Assembly: GCA_020532545.1 (NCBI GenBank)
Contig: JAJBAW010000012.1
Coordinates: 1-58,495, forward strand
Length of the DNA: 58,495 bases
Source of the DNA: Candidatus Cloacimonadota bacterium
GTDB lineage: Bacteria; Cloacimonadota; Cloacimonadia; Cloacimonadales; Cloacimonadaceae
Reading direction: 5' to 3'
Shown here: piece after piece, positions 17,451 to 26,304 of the stretch
How the letters are laid out: the number at the start of each line of letters is the position of its first letter
How positions within the stretch are numbered: the stretch's first letter is position 1
The notes under the pieces: model-generated
The model's database searches: none
Told to the model about the DNA's origin: nothing
Seen by the model: only the letters and a program-made list of their open reading frames with translations
Program-made: the position numbers and the translations under genes

Positions 17451-18686
17451 ATGAAAAACAAAGCAACGCTTTTACTACTGATGCTCATGGCTCTCAGCCT
17501 ACTGGGAGCAGATCTCATTTACGTGGTAAACTCACAATCCCGCACCCTGAGCCGTTTGGATACGGTCAGCGAGCAGGTGCAAAATACCTTCAGCATCCTG
17601 GGTAATGTCCCCAATAGAATCGTGGTGGGCGAGAACTATCTTTACACTGTCAATTCCGGTGACAATTCTATCCAAAAGATAGACAAGCTGAGCGGCAGCA
17701 CTGTGGCAAATCATCTGGTAGCAGTGGGTAGCAATCCCTGGGATGCGGTCCTGCATGAAGGTAGTCTTTATATTACCGGCCTGTTTACATCCCGGGTTTA
17801 CAAAATGGACGCCGCCAGCGGGCAGGTGCTGGCCAGTATGCAAGTAGGTGTGGCTCCCGAAGCTCTGTGCGTGGTGGGGAACAAACTTTATGTCAGCAAT
17901 GCCGGGAATTATGCCCAAAACTATGCCGGTAGCTCAGTTTCGGTGATAGATCTTCCGTCCTTTTCTGTGATCAATACCCTGGAAGTGGGGTTGAATCCCC
18001 AATATCTGCGCTGGCATGAAGGCTATTTGCATGTTTCTTGCACCGGCAATTGGGCGGATTTGGGGGGCAAAATATCGATCTTCGACACCCAGGATGATAG
18101 CCTGATTCAGACTATCGAGCTGGGCGGTACACCCGGAAATATTTGGATCGATGCCCATGATATTGCCTGGGTGGCAGATAGCGGGGGAAATCAAATGTAT
18201 CGCTATCACGCTCTTGATTTTACGATTCTCAATGGAGGCGATAACTCACTCCCTTTTGGCGCATCCGAACTTACCGGCAATGGAGATATGATCGCGATTC
18301 TGACTCCGGAATGGGGATCAAATGCTCAGGTTTCCCTTTTGAATCCTGATCTTACTCTCATTAAAGCCTACACAGTTGGCATGATGCCCACGGACATGAA
18401 ATTGGACATTGTTCCTACCAGTGTGGAAGATAATCTGGTGGTAGCAGCAAGAGTGTCGGTCTATCCCAATCCTTTGCCTGCGGGCGAAAACCTTAAACTC
18501 AAAAGCGCAGGGAAGCTCAGAGGCAGCGTGCAAATCTTTAATCTCAAAGGCCAATTGTTAGAAGAAAAATATCTGGATGGAGAAGCGCTGACCCTGGATA
18601 CCTCAAAGCTGGGCAGTGCTTGCTACTTTTATCGGATTAGCACAGACCAAGGCAAGCAAAGCGGCAAGTTTGTGATCTTGAAATAG
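17451..18686 (+). CDS. Secreted YVTN/YncE-like beta-propeller with sorting tail, under B12 control (BtuG-like)
   Basis: A 411-residue protein; GAGGTG lies 7 bases before the ATG, and a signal peptide ends at about residue 19 (SLLGA). Residues about 20-325 are repeated four-stranded blades with NHL/YVTN-type motifs (LIYVVNSQSRTLSRLD, LYTVNSGDNSIQKID, KLYVSNAGNYA, VSVIDLPSF). A Por/type IX sorting tail covers about 337-411 (VYPNPL ... FVILK). It is the first and apparently only gene behind the cobalamin riboswitch. In Bacteroidetes, BtuG is a surface beta-propeller of this broad type that captures B12 for the TonB receptor BtuB, but as a lipoprotein. I infer an analogous cobamide-binding surface protein anchored by type IX-like export. 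No btuB or btuFCD is nearby. Confidence 0.75.
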   Translation: MKNKATLLLLMLMALSLLGADLIYVVNSQSRTLSRLDTVSEQVQNTFSILGNVPNRIVVGENYLYTVNSGDNSIQKIDKLSGSTVANHLVAVGSNPWDAVLHEGSLYITGLFTSRVYKMDAASGQVLASMQVGVAPEALCVVGNKLYVSNAGNYAQNYAGSSVSVIDLPSFSVINTLEVGLNPQYLRWHEGYLHVSCTGNWADLGGKISIFDTQDDSLIQTIELGGTPGNIWIDAHDIAWVADSGGNQMYRYHALDFTILNGGDNSLPFGASELTGNGDMIAILTPEWGSNAQVSLLNPDLTLIKAYTVGMMPTDMKLDIVPTSVEDNLVVAARVSVYPNPLPAGENLKLKSAGKLRGSVQIFNLKGQLLEEKYLDGEALTLDTSKLGSACYFYRISTDQGKQSGKFVILK

Positions 18687-18729
18687 CAGGCTCGTCCCCC
18701 TAGGCTTGCTCGCCGTAGCGACCACAGCG

Positions 18730-18885
18730 CAGGCCAAGCTTTGTCTCCCAAATGAAAGCATCGGACCCTGGGACAAAGCCTGGCCTGTTTGCAACCCCGG
18801 CCCCAAGACGCTTGTGCCTTCAATCTGCTTTTGATTCGCTTTCGACTCGAGTTGACTCGAAGTCCTGAGTCAGCTCGAGTCGAAA
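18730..18885. repeat. Two strong inverted repeats in the 18687-19050 gap
   Basis: CAGGCCAAGCTTTGTC (from 18730) pairs with GACAAAGCCTGGCCTG (to 18787), with one mismatch and a short bulge. TTCGACTCGAGTTGACTC (18841-18858) pairs with 18867-18884 across an 8-base loop, with a single G-T wobble. Neither is followed by a T-run. The second is related in composition to TTCGACACG at 51109. No gene is visible in the gap. Confidence 0.6.
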
Positions 18886-19050
18886 ACATCTTAGAAGCAC
18901 GTCCACAAGCAAGGCGTGATCCGAGCGTACGTAAGGCCTTACAATTCTCGGTGAGAGCCCTGATATGATTAGCATATTTAAGTAGTCTCTATCACAAAGT
19001 CTGTGTCAACAAAAAATTCTAGCTTGACACTTTTAGCGGGTCTGTCACTG

Positions 19051-20235
19051 ATGAATACTATGGAAGAATTTAAAAGCGAAACTCATGAAAACCCTCTTCT
19101 GAAGCCGGATAAAACCGTGCTCAAAGGGATTGGTCCGGAACTTCTGCCGAACCTCATGCACAATCTTCCGGGGATGGCTTACCGGTGTAAAAACGATCCC
19201 GAGTGGTCGATGATTTTTGTCTCAGAAGGCTGTGCAGATTTGACCGGCTACTATGCGGATGATTTGATCGATAATACTGCGCTGAGCTACAATGATTTGA
19301 TTTTAAAGGAAGATCGGCATCTGGTTCGCAAGGCTATAGATGATGCGGTCAAGAAGCGCACTCAGTATCAATTGGAGTACCGGATTGTGGGCAAAAACGG
19401 AAAGATAAAATGGGTCTGGGAAAAAGGCAATGCGGTTTATGACAGCAATCACGAGCCTACTTCTTTGGATGGCTTCATCATCGATGTTTCGGCCCGGCGC
19501 AGTGCAGAAGATGATCTGAAGCAAGCCGCAGAAAATCTTGCCGATCTCAATGCCACCAAAGACCGGTTTTTCTCGTTGATGGCGCACGATCTGCAGAATC
19601 CGGTTTATGCCATCATCTCTCTTTCAGAATTTGTAGCGGAAAATTACGATAGTTTTGGCCGGGCTGAGATCGAAGACGCTTTTTTACAGGTAAACAGTGC
19701 TGCCCGTGGGATCTTTACGCTTTTGGAGAACCTGCTGGACTGGGCAAAGCTGCAAGTGGGGCAGATGAAGACTCAGAAAGAAATAGTCTCCCTGACCAAG
19801 ACCATAAGCTATGCTATAGAGCATTACCGCAAGTCCTCCATACAAAAGGGCATAGAGATTGTCTTTGAGCATAAAGAGGATTGTATGGTAGAAACCGATA
19901 TGCGGATGCTTTCCTCGATCTTTAGAAATCTGATCTCAAATGCGCTGAAATATTCCCATCCCCAAAACAAGATTATCGTGCGGCTTGAAAGCGATGGCTC
20001 TCAGGTCTGGATCAGCGTGATAGATAGTGGAATAGGCATCTCACGCCGGCAATTGCAAAGAATATTCAGGATCGATAACGAGGTCAGACAATATGGTACG
20101 GCCAATGAAAGCGGGAGTGGACTGGGCCTGATCCTGGTGGATAGCTTCGCCAAACTTCTGGGCGCTGAGATCCAGGTGGAAAGCAAACTAAATCAGGGCT
20201 CAAAATTTACTTTGACTCTGCCGAGGAGAATTTGA
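19051..20235 (+). CDS. PAS-domain sensor histidine kinase, cytosolic
   Basis: About 394 residues with no membrane segment. A PAS domain (about 30-145; LPGMAYRC, FVSEGCADLTGY, EYRIVGKNGKIKWVWEKG) senses an unknown ligand. A HisKA dimerisation helix carries the phospho-acceptor H179 (MAHDLQNPV). The ATPase domain has an N box (NLISNALKYS), G1 (DSGIGIS) and G2 (SGSGLGLILV). The start is uncertain: the frame opens with GTG at 19003, but ATG codons at 19051 and 19060 fit the domain boundary better, and a TTGACA occurs at 19024-19029 inside the longer version. No response regulator is adjacent, so the partner is unknown. Confidence 0.88.
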   Translation: MNTMEEFKSETHENPLLKPDKTVLKGIGPELLPNLMHNLPGMAYRCKNDPEWSMIFVSEGCADLTGYYADDLIDNTALSYNDLILKEDRHLVRKAIDDAVKKRTQYQLEYRIVGKNGKIKWVWEKGNAVYDSNHEPTSLDGFIIDVSARRSAEDDLKQAAENLADLNATKDRFFSLMAHDLQNPVYAIISLSEFVAENYDSFGRAEIEDAFLQVNSAARGIFTLLENLLDWAKLQVGQMKTQKEIVSLTKTISYAIEHYRKSSIQKGIEIVFEHKEDCMVETDMRMLSSIFRNLISNALKYSHPQNKIIVRLESDGSQVWISVIDSGIGISRRQLQRIFRIDNEVRQYGTANESGSGLGLILVDSFAKLLGAEIQVESKLNQGSKFTLTLPRRI

Positions 20236-20294
20236 TTGACTATATGGCAGGGTCTAAAATAATGCCTCTTTACTATAAGATATGTGGATAGAAG

Positions 20295-20768
20295 ATGAAC
20301 GCGCTCTTTAAATTAGAATTAGTACGCATCGTGGATGCTTTTAAAAGTAAAGGCGAATGTCTGGACTATATGGCAGAACTGCTGTCAGATAGCGGATGCC
20401 TGAGCTTTCCGGATCGATATCTGGCCGCTGTGAAAGGTCGTGAAGAGATCATGAGCACCGGTATAGGACGTGGGATAGCCATTCCTCATGCCCGCGATCT
20501 TACGGTAAATTGTCTGAGGATAGCGGTTTGCATGCTGAAAGAAGCCTTGGATTTTGGATCAGTGGATAATGAGCCGGTAAATCTGGTCTTTATGATCGCA
20601 GTGCCGCAAAATTCGAATCAGGAATACATGCGTATCCTCCGCAGCCTGTCGGAACACCTGAGACAGGACAAAAATCGGGCGAAATTGCTCGGATCAAACT
20701 CAGATCGGGAGTTATTTGAACATGTTCAAACAATGCAAGATATTATTAACGCTGCTGCTGCTAAGTAG
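20295..20768 (+). CDS. PTS EIIA domain protein (PtsN/fructose type)
   Basis: A 157-residue single-domain EIIA of the mannitol-fructose/Ntr family. The phosphorylation site is H65 in GIAIPHAR, and the preceding VKGREEIMSTGIGRG and later AVPQNSNQEYMRILRSLSE are typical of the family. With no EIIB or EIIC partner nearby, a regulatory role like PtsN is more likely than sugar transport. It begins 60 bases after the histidine kinase, and its 3' end overlaps the next gene by 47 bases, which suggests coupled translation. Confidence 0.88.
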   Translation: MNALFKLELVRIVDAFKSKGECLDYMAELLSDSGCLSFPDRYLAAVKGREEIMSTGIGRGIAIPHARDLTVNCLRIAVCMLKEALDFGSVDNEPVNLVFMIAVPQNSNQEYMRILRSLSEHLRQDKNRAKLLGSNSDRELFEHVQTMQDIINAAAAK

Positions 20769-21681
20769 CCTCGTAGCTCTGTTTGCCCAGAGTGAAGACT
20801 CCGGTAATACCGGTTTTGATACTCTGAAGCTGATTTACAACGCCAAAACTATGGCCATGGGCGGAGCTGTGAACGGTCTGGCTGGAAATGCCGGCTCGCT
20901 CAACTTCAACCCTGCTGCCATTTTGCGGGCGCCCAATAGCGTCCTGGCAGCCACAGCGATGGATCATTTTGTCGGTAGTGGCGGAGGTAGCATAGATTAC
21001 GTGTATCCCAAAGATATTTTTATCGCCTTTGGCGCCAGTTTGCGCTATTGGAATAGTGGGAGCATGGATCGCACCGAAATGAGCCCCTCGGGAGAATTGA
21101 TCGAAACCGCAGAGACCTTTGGCTCACAAAGCCTGATAGCCTCAGGCTCTATAGCTCACTATATCAGTCCGGCGCTAGACCTGGGCGGTAGCCTGAAATT
21201 CATCTTTGACAGCATAGACGATGCCAATGCCACGGCTGTGATGGTGGATTTGGGGGCATTGCATCACACGGTCAATGAAAAGGTCAAAGTGGGACTCAAT
21301 GTACGCAATATCGGTTTCCAAAGCTCATATTATACCGCTGATAAGTACAAGGAAGGATTGCCGATCACCTTTGGCGTGGGCTTGTCTATGCAAATGCGTG
21401 AAGATTTGGTTTCTGTGCTGGATATTGGCAAAGCAGGTAGCGAGAAAATGTTGGTGCGCCTGGGGCTAGAGTATTCTTTGTATCCCAGCCTTGCCCTGCG
21501 GGCCGGCTTCAAAAGCAATGCCCCGGATTATCACATGGGTAGCTTTTTGGGTTACCTGGGTGGTGGCAGTCTGGGTCTGGGCTGGAAAACCGGCAAGTTT
21601 GATTTAGATTACGCTATTGCATCTTATGGAGATCTGGGCCTCATCAATCAGTTAACTGTTAATTATAATTTTAGACAATAG
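20722..21681 (+). CDS. PorV/PorQ-like outer-membrane protein
   Basis: A 319-residue exported beta-barrel protein. I chose the ATG at 20722, 10 bases after GGGAG, which gives a clean signal peptide (ILLTLLLLSSLVALFAQ). The sequence after cleavage (AKTMAMGGAVNGLAGNAGSL, then NFNPAAIL) is the standard opening of the PorV/PorQ/UPF0164 family, followed by alternating barrel strands to a terminal aromatic-rich strand (LTVNYNFRQ). In type IX systems PorV and PorQ shuttle or attach sorted proteins at the surface. The family is broad, so a specific role is not proven. The start lies inside the preceding ptsN-like gene, and glyS follows after 14 bases. Confidence 0.8.
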   Translation: MFKQCKILLTLLLLSSLVALFAQSEDSGNTGFDTLKLIYNAKTMAMGGAVNGLAGNAGSLNFNPAAILRAPNSVLAATAMDHFVGSGGGSIDYVYPKDIFIAFGASLRYWNSGSMDRTEMSPSGELIETAETFGSQSLIASGSIAHYISPALDLGGSLKFIFDSIDDANATAVMVDLGALHHTVNEKVKVGLNVRNIGFQSSYYTADKYKEGLPITFGVGLSMQMREDLVSVLDIGKAGSEKMLVRLGLEYSLYPSLALRAGFKSNAPDYHMGSFLGYLGGGSLGLGWKTGKFDLDYAIASYGDLGLINQLTVNYNFRQ

Positions 21682-21695
21682 ACGAAGGACAGATT

Positions 21696-23795
21696 TTGCA
21701 CGCTTTTTTATTTGAATTGGGCATAGAAGAACTACCGGAAAATGTGATCCTGCCGGCGATCAGATCTTTGCAGACATCTTTTGAGAAAATGCTGCAAGAA
21801 AAGGATTTGAGCTGCGGCCAGATCAAGATTGGTTCTACCCCCCGGCGCCTGAGTATTTGGGCAGAAGGCCTGCCCGAGCGGCAAAAGGATAGTCAGATCA
21901 GCAAAGCCGGCCCTTCGATAAGCATTGCCTATACCCCGGATGGGGAGCTCAGCCCTGCAGGAAAAGGTTTCCTGAAAAAAAGCGGAGGCAGCCCCGAAGA
22001 TATCTTTATTCAAAAGACTGAAAAAGGCGAATTCCTGGCTGTCAGCTTTCTGCAGACCGGAGAAAGCACGATTGACATCCTCAAGAACTGGATTTTGCAG
22101 AGTATTCCCCAGATTCCCTGGCCCAAGAAAATGATCTGGCAGAGCCGGGACCTGGCCTTTTCCAGGCCCATCCGCTGGATTCTGGCCTTGTGGGACAGCA
22201 CCGCTATCGAGCTGGATTTCTTCGGCATCAAAGCCGGGAATTATAGCTTTGGCAATCGCTATCTGGGTCTGGGCAAACAGGTCTTAATAGAAAGCCCCCA
22301 AGTTTATGAAGCGCGCCTCAAAGCAGCTAAGGTGATGGTGTGCGGGCCAGAACGGCGTGAACTCATCCAGAGCCAATGTGCAGAGCTTTTTGCCGGCCAG
22401 CCCTACAGGATCAAAGAAGACGATCGCCTCCTGGACATCGTGACGAATTTGGTGGAATATCCAGAGGCCGTGGTGGGAGATTTTGACCCACGCTATTTAA
22501 CTCTGCCGGAGCAGATTATCAGCTCCACCATCAGCCAGAATCAAAAGTGCTTTTCTGTATATGATGAGCAGGACAAGCTGGCCAATAAATTTGTTTTTAT
22601 TTCCAATGGGAATCCCCAGTACAACGACATCATCCGCGCCGGCAACGAAAAAGTGGTAGCCGCACGTCTGGAAGATGCGCTGTGGTTCTTTTCCGAAGAT
22701 AGCAAGCTTCCTCTGGAAGACTATCTGCCCAAGCTACAAAGTGTGGTCTTCCAATCCCAGATGGGCAGCCTGGCAGACAAAACAGAGCGCCTCATCCGCC
22801 TTTGTGAGTACATCTCAAAAGAGCTGGGGCAAGATGAAGCGCAAAGCAGAAAAGCCATGCGGATAGCAAAACTCTGCAAAGCTGATCTGGTGACTTTAAT
22901 GTTGGGTGAAAAGGAATTTACCAAATTGCAAGGCTATATGGGCATGCAATATGCTCTGGTCCATGGTGAGGATCCAGAGCTTGCCCAAGGCATCTATGAA
23001 CATTATATGCCGCGTGGTAGCAACGACAATCTGCCTGAAACCGAAGGTGGAGCCATCTGCGCCATTGCGGACAAACTGGATACTGTGGCTGGAATCATTT
23101 CGGTAGGGCTGATGCCCACCGGTAGTCAAGACCCCTTTGCCTTGCGCAGAGCCGCAGCAGGCGTGGTACAAATCCTGGCAGATCGCGGCTGGAACCTGGA
23201 TCTGATCGCCTTGATCGATTTTGCTCTGGCCCTGCTTCAGGAAAAAGTAGCGGTGAAAGAAGATTCCGCTGCCAAAGTGAAGTCTTTTTTCAAGCAGCGG
23301 ATCAGTTGGCTGCTGGGTGAACTTGGGATGAGCTATGACGTGGTGGCCAGTGTGATGCACGTGGATATCTCTCATTTGCCAGATCTCATTGCCCTGGCCC
23401 GCGCTTTGCAGAAGCTAAAATCGATGGATGACTTTATCCGTTTGGTGATCGGCTTCAAGCGCGTGGCAAATATCATCCAACAAGAGAAATCTTTTGTAAA
23501 GCTGGATCCCATGCTTTTTGAAAGCGATGCGGAACGAGATTTGCACAAGGCATTGGGAATGCTGAGCAGCAGAATTTCCGAGGCTCTGGCCTCCTGGGAT
23601 TATGCCGGCGGTTTGCAGAGATTGGTAGAATTTGGCAAGATTATCGATAATTTCTTTGATAAAGTACTGGTAAATTGTGACGATGAAGCGCTCAGGAAAA
23701 ACCGTTATGCCCTCTTGGCTGCTATCCGGGATGAATTTACCCGCATGGCAGATTTGGCCTTGATCGTAGTGGAAAATCAAACAACTGGAGAATAA
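21696..23795 (+). CDS. glyS: Glycine--tRNA ligase beta subunit
   Basis: A 699-residue protein whose start FLFELGIEELPENVILPA and the motifs TPRRLSIW, FSRPIRWI and KVVAARLEDALWFF are diagnostic for the beta subunit of the heterotetrameric bacterial GlyRS. The beta subunit carries tRNA-binding functions and needs the catalytic alpha subunit GlyQ to charge tRNA-Gly. The start is TTG at 21696, 7 bases after GAAGGAC; no ATG is better placed. The length is normal for the family. GlyQ usually sits directly upstream; here a PorV-like gene does, so glyQ must be elsewhere. The stop codon abuts the ATG of pta. Confidence 0.97.
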   Translation: MHAFLFELGIEELPENVILPAIRSLQTSFEKMLQEKDLSCGQIKIGSTPRRLSIWAEGLPERQKDSQISKAGPSISIAYTPDGELSPAGKGFLKKSGGSPEDIFIQKTEKGEFLAVSFLQTGESTIDILKNWILQSIPQIPWPKKMIWQSRDLAFSRPIRWILALWDSTAIELDFFGIKAGNYSFGNRYLGLGKQVLIESPQVYEARLKAAKVMVCGPERRELIQSQCAELFAGQPYRIKEDDRLLDIVTNLVEYPEAVVGDFDPRYLTLPEQIISSTISQNQKCFSVYDEQDKLANKFVFISNGNPQYNDIIRAGNEKVVAARLEDALWFFSEDSKLPLEDYLPKLQSVVFQSQMGSLADKTERLIRLCEYISKELGQDEAQSRKAMRIAKLCKADLVTLMLGEKEFTKLQGYMGMQYALVHGEDPELAQGIYEHYMPRGSNDNLPETEGGAICAIADKLDTVAGIISVGLMPTGSQDPFALRRAAAGVVQILADRGWNLDLIALIDFALALLQEKVAVKEDSAAKVKSFFKQRISWLLGELGMSYDVVASVMHVDISHLPDLIALARALQKLKSMDDFIRLVIGFKRVANIIQQEKSFVKLDPMLFESDAERDLHKALGMLSSRISEALASWDYAGGLQRLVEFGKIIDNFFDKVLVNCDDEALRKNRYALLAAIRDEFTRMADLALIVVENQTTGE

Positions 23796-24782
23796 ATGCA
23801 CATATTAGAAACTTTGAAACAACGGGCCATCGCTATCGGTGGTACCATAGTCCTCCCCGAAGCAAATGATCGGCGCACTCTGGAAGCTGCCGCGAATATT
23901 TGCGCTCAGAAGATCGCAAAAGTGATACTTCTGGGCAATCCAGACAAAGTCTTAGCAGATGCTGCCAAGTGGAATTATGACCTGGCTGCATGCGAGATCA
24001 TCGATCCTATTGCCAGCGCTGGTCTGGACTCTTTTGCCGAAGCTCTGTACGAAAGACGCAAAGAAAAAGGCTTGAGCAAAGCCGATGCCCAGACCACCAT
24101 GCAAAATCCCCTGTATTTTGGGGCGATGATGGTGAAAAAGGGCAAAGCCAGCGGCATGGTGGCCGGTGCAGCGAATACCACAGCGGATGTACTGCGCTCT
24201 GCCCTGCACGTGGTGGGTGTGATGCCCGGTCTCAAGACCGTATCTTCCTGCTTCATCATGGTACCCCCTAAAGCAGAAGATAAAACCTATCTTTTTGCGG
24301 ATTGTGCCGTGGTGCCAAATCCCACTGCCGAACAATTGGCTGATATTGCCGCCTCCACCGCGCATAGCTGCCGCTCGATTCTTTCCCAGGAACCTTATGT
24401 GGCGCTCCTGTCTTTTTCCACATTGGGTAGTGCCGAGCACGAACTGGTGGAAAAAGTACGTGAAGCCAAAGGCATCCTGGATGCTCGCAAAGTAGATTTT
24501 AGCTATGATGGAGAGCTGCAATTGGACGCTGCCATCGTGGAATCCATTGCCCATAGCAAAGCACCTCAAAGCAAAGTGGCAGGGCGCGCCAACACTCTGG
24601 TTTTCCCAGATTTACAAGCTGCCAATATCGGCTACAAGCTGGTGCAGCGTCTGGGTGGATTCGAAGCTATCGGCCCCATCATTCAGGGTCTGGCAGCTCC
24701 GATCTGCGATCTATCCCGTGGATGTTCTGTGCAGGATATTGTGAATACCTCTATCCTCGTTCTATTAATGTCTAAAAAATAA
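23796..24782 (+). CDS. pta: Phosphate acetyltransferase
   Basis: A 328-residue enzyme that converts acetyl-CoA and phosphate to acetyl phosphate and CoA, the step before ATP formation by acetate kinase. Family features are IVLPEANDRRTLEAA, GKASGMVAGAANTTADVLR, the FADCAVVPNPT region and a C-terminal LVFPDLQAANIGYKLVQRL. The size matches the short single-domain Pta type. The ATG directly follows the glyS stop, with GGAG inside the end of glyS. No ackA is adjacent. It fits a fermentative metabolism. Confidence 0.96.
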   Translation: MHILETLKQRAIAIGGTIVLPEANDRRTLEAAANICAQKIAKVILLGNPDKVLADAAKWNYDLAACEIIDPIASAGLDSFAEALYERRKEKGLSKADAQTTMQNPLYFGAMMVKKGKASGMVAGAANTTADVLRSALHVVGVMPGLKTVSSCFIMVPPKAEDKTYLFADCAVVPNPTAEQLADIAASTAHSCRSILSQEPYVALLSFSTLGSAEHELVEKVREAKGILDARKVDFSYDGELQLDAAIVESIAHSKAPQSKVAGRANTLVFPDLQAANIGYKLVQRLGGFEAIGPIIQGLAAPICDLSRGCSVQDIVNTSILVLLMSKK

Positions 24783-24801
24783 ACCATATAGGAGAATTAA
24801 G

Positions 24802-26004
24802 GTGGCTATAAAGCTGTCAAATCGTTCCAAGCTGATCAAACCCTCACCGACTTTGAGCATGACTGCCAAAGCGGCACAGATGAGAGCCGAAGGCATCGAT
24901 GTGATAAACTTCGGTGTGGGAGAGCCGGATTTCAATACTCCGGAGTATATCAAAACGGCCGCACACGAGGCCATTGATGCAAATTTTACTCGCTATACGG
25001 CGAATCCAGGAATCATAGAATTGCGCAAAGCTATTTGCGACAAACTGCAAAGAGATAACGCTCTGGTCTATGCGCCCAAGGATATTTTGGTTTCTCCGGG
25101 AGCCAAAGCCTCCATCCTGAATGTGTTGATCGCTGCCTGCGATGTCAATGATCAGGTCTTGATGGCTACTCCCTATTGGGTGAGCTATCCTTACCAGGCT
25201 CTTCTGGCAAACGCAGAATCCGTATATGTACCTACCCGGGAAGATAATGGTTACAAGATCGAAGCCGATGTATTGGCTCAGGTGATCAAAGAAAGTCCTT
25301 GTGCCAAAGTTCTGATTCTGAACTCTCCCAATAATCCCACGGGTTCTGTATATTCCCGCAAAGAGCTGGAAGAGATTGCCGCGATTTGTGTGAAAAACGA
25401 CATCCTGGTGATTTCAGACGAGATTTATGAACGCTTGGTCTATGACGATGTCGAGCACATTTCCATCGCTTCTTTAGGACCCGAAATCAAAGAACGTACC
25501 GTGGTGATAAACGGCGTGTCCAAAGCCTATGCCATGACCGGATGGAGATTGGGTTATGCTGCAGGTCCCAGCCATATCATCAGCGCTGCAGGCCGGGTGC
25601 AGGGGCATTACACTTCTTGTGTGAATTCCATTACCCAAAAAGCCTGTGTAGTCGCTTTGAACGAAGAAGATGGCACCATCGAGGCCATGCGCAAAGAATT
25701 TTGGCAGCGTCGCGATTATATCTTTGATACGCTGATGAAAATCCCTCATCTGACCTGCAAAAAACCGCAGGGTGCTTTTTATGTGATGCCGAATATCCAG
25801 TGGTATCTGCAAAACAACAACGCCGGAATCAAAGACGCCTATGAATTCTGCGATCTGCTGCTGGAAAAACATCATGTAGCTTTGGTGGCAGGCGGTGCTT
25901 TTGGACAGGACGGAACTGTGCGTTTCTCCTATGCCAATAGCATGGACAATATCACCGAAGGCGTAGCCCGATTTGCCAAATATTTACAGGAAATCAAGGC
26001 ATGA
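24802..26004 (+). CDS. aspC: Aspartate aminotransferase (class I/II, PLP-dependent)
   Basis: A 400-residue PLP enzyme of the Ib aspartate aminotransferase subgroup, moving the amino group between aspartate and 2-oxoglutarate. The PLP lysine is K241 in SKAYAMTGWRLGY. Other signatures are NFGVGEPDFNTP, NSPNNPTGSVYSR, SDEIYERLVYD and the substrate-carboxylate arginine in VRFSYANS. The start is GTG at 24802 after GGAGAATTAAG. It follows pta by 19 bases and overlaps the next small gene by 4 bases (ATGA), so they form one unit. The exact substrate range (aspartate only, or also prephenate or others) cannot be read from the sequence. Confidence 0.93.
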   Translation: MAIKLSNRSKLIKPSPTLSMTAKAAQMRAEGIDVINFGVGEPDFNTPEYIKTAAHEAIDANFTRYTANPGIIELRKAICDKLQRDNALVYAPKDILVSPGAKASILNVLIAACDVNDQVLMATPYWVSYPYQALLANAESVYVPTREDNGYKIEADVLAQVIKESPCAKVLILNSPNNPTGSVYSRKELEEIAAICVKNDILVISDEIYERLVYDDVEHISIASLGPEIKERTVVINGVSKAYAMTGWRLGYAAGPSHIISAAGRVQGHYTSCVNSITQKACVVALNEEDGTIEAMRKEFWQRRDYIFDTLMKIPHLTCKKPQGAFYVMPNIQWYLQNNNAGIKDAYEFCDLLLEKHHVALVAGGAFGQDGTVRFSYANSMDNITEGVARFAKYLQEIKA

Positions 26005-26210
26005 GCGACCTCAACGAAGAGATCGAAGAGCGCTGGCGTACAAGACGCAAGAAAAGCTATAACTGGCCTAAACTCGTTGGGATGATCGCGGTTTTGGCAG
26101 CCCTTATATATGGTATGGGGATGCTGCAAAAAATGGGAAATTCCACCGCTGTACCCAGCGCCGAAGTGCAAGATACCACAACGGTCGTATCACCGGAGCA
26201 AATGCCTTGA
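26001..26210 (+). CDS. Small single-pass membrane protein
   Basis: A 69-residue protein I do not recognise. It starts with a 4-base overlap onto the aminotransferase gene, which supports real translation. A basic, charged N-terminus (EERWRTRRKKSY) precedes one membrane helix (about 25-43; KLVGMIAVLAALIYGMGML) and a short Ser/Thr/Pro-rich tail, consistent with a cytoplasmic N-terminus and periplasmic C-terminus. It lies 94 bases before purM. Confidence 0.65.
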   Translation: MSDLNEEIEERWRTRRKKSYNWPKLVGMIAVLAALIYGMGMLQKMGNSTAVPSAEVQDTTTVVSPEQMP

Positions 26211-26304
26211 ATCCGCTAATGACCAGCCTCGATGTGACAAAGTTTAGCGTGAATAGCGTGCTGGATCTGGCTCGCAAAGGGAGGGATTATTACAAGGAGG
26301 TATT

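Noticed and set aside
19003..19050. N-terminal extension of the histidine kinase from GTG at 19003
   Set aside because: The extension has no ribosome-binding site, contains a TTGACA and lies outside the domain boundaries; downstream ATG codons are more likely, though not proven.
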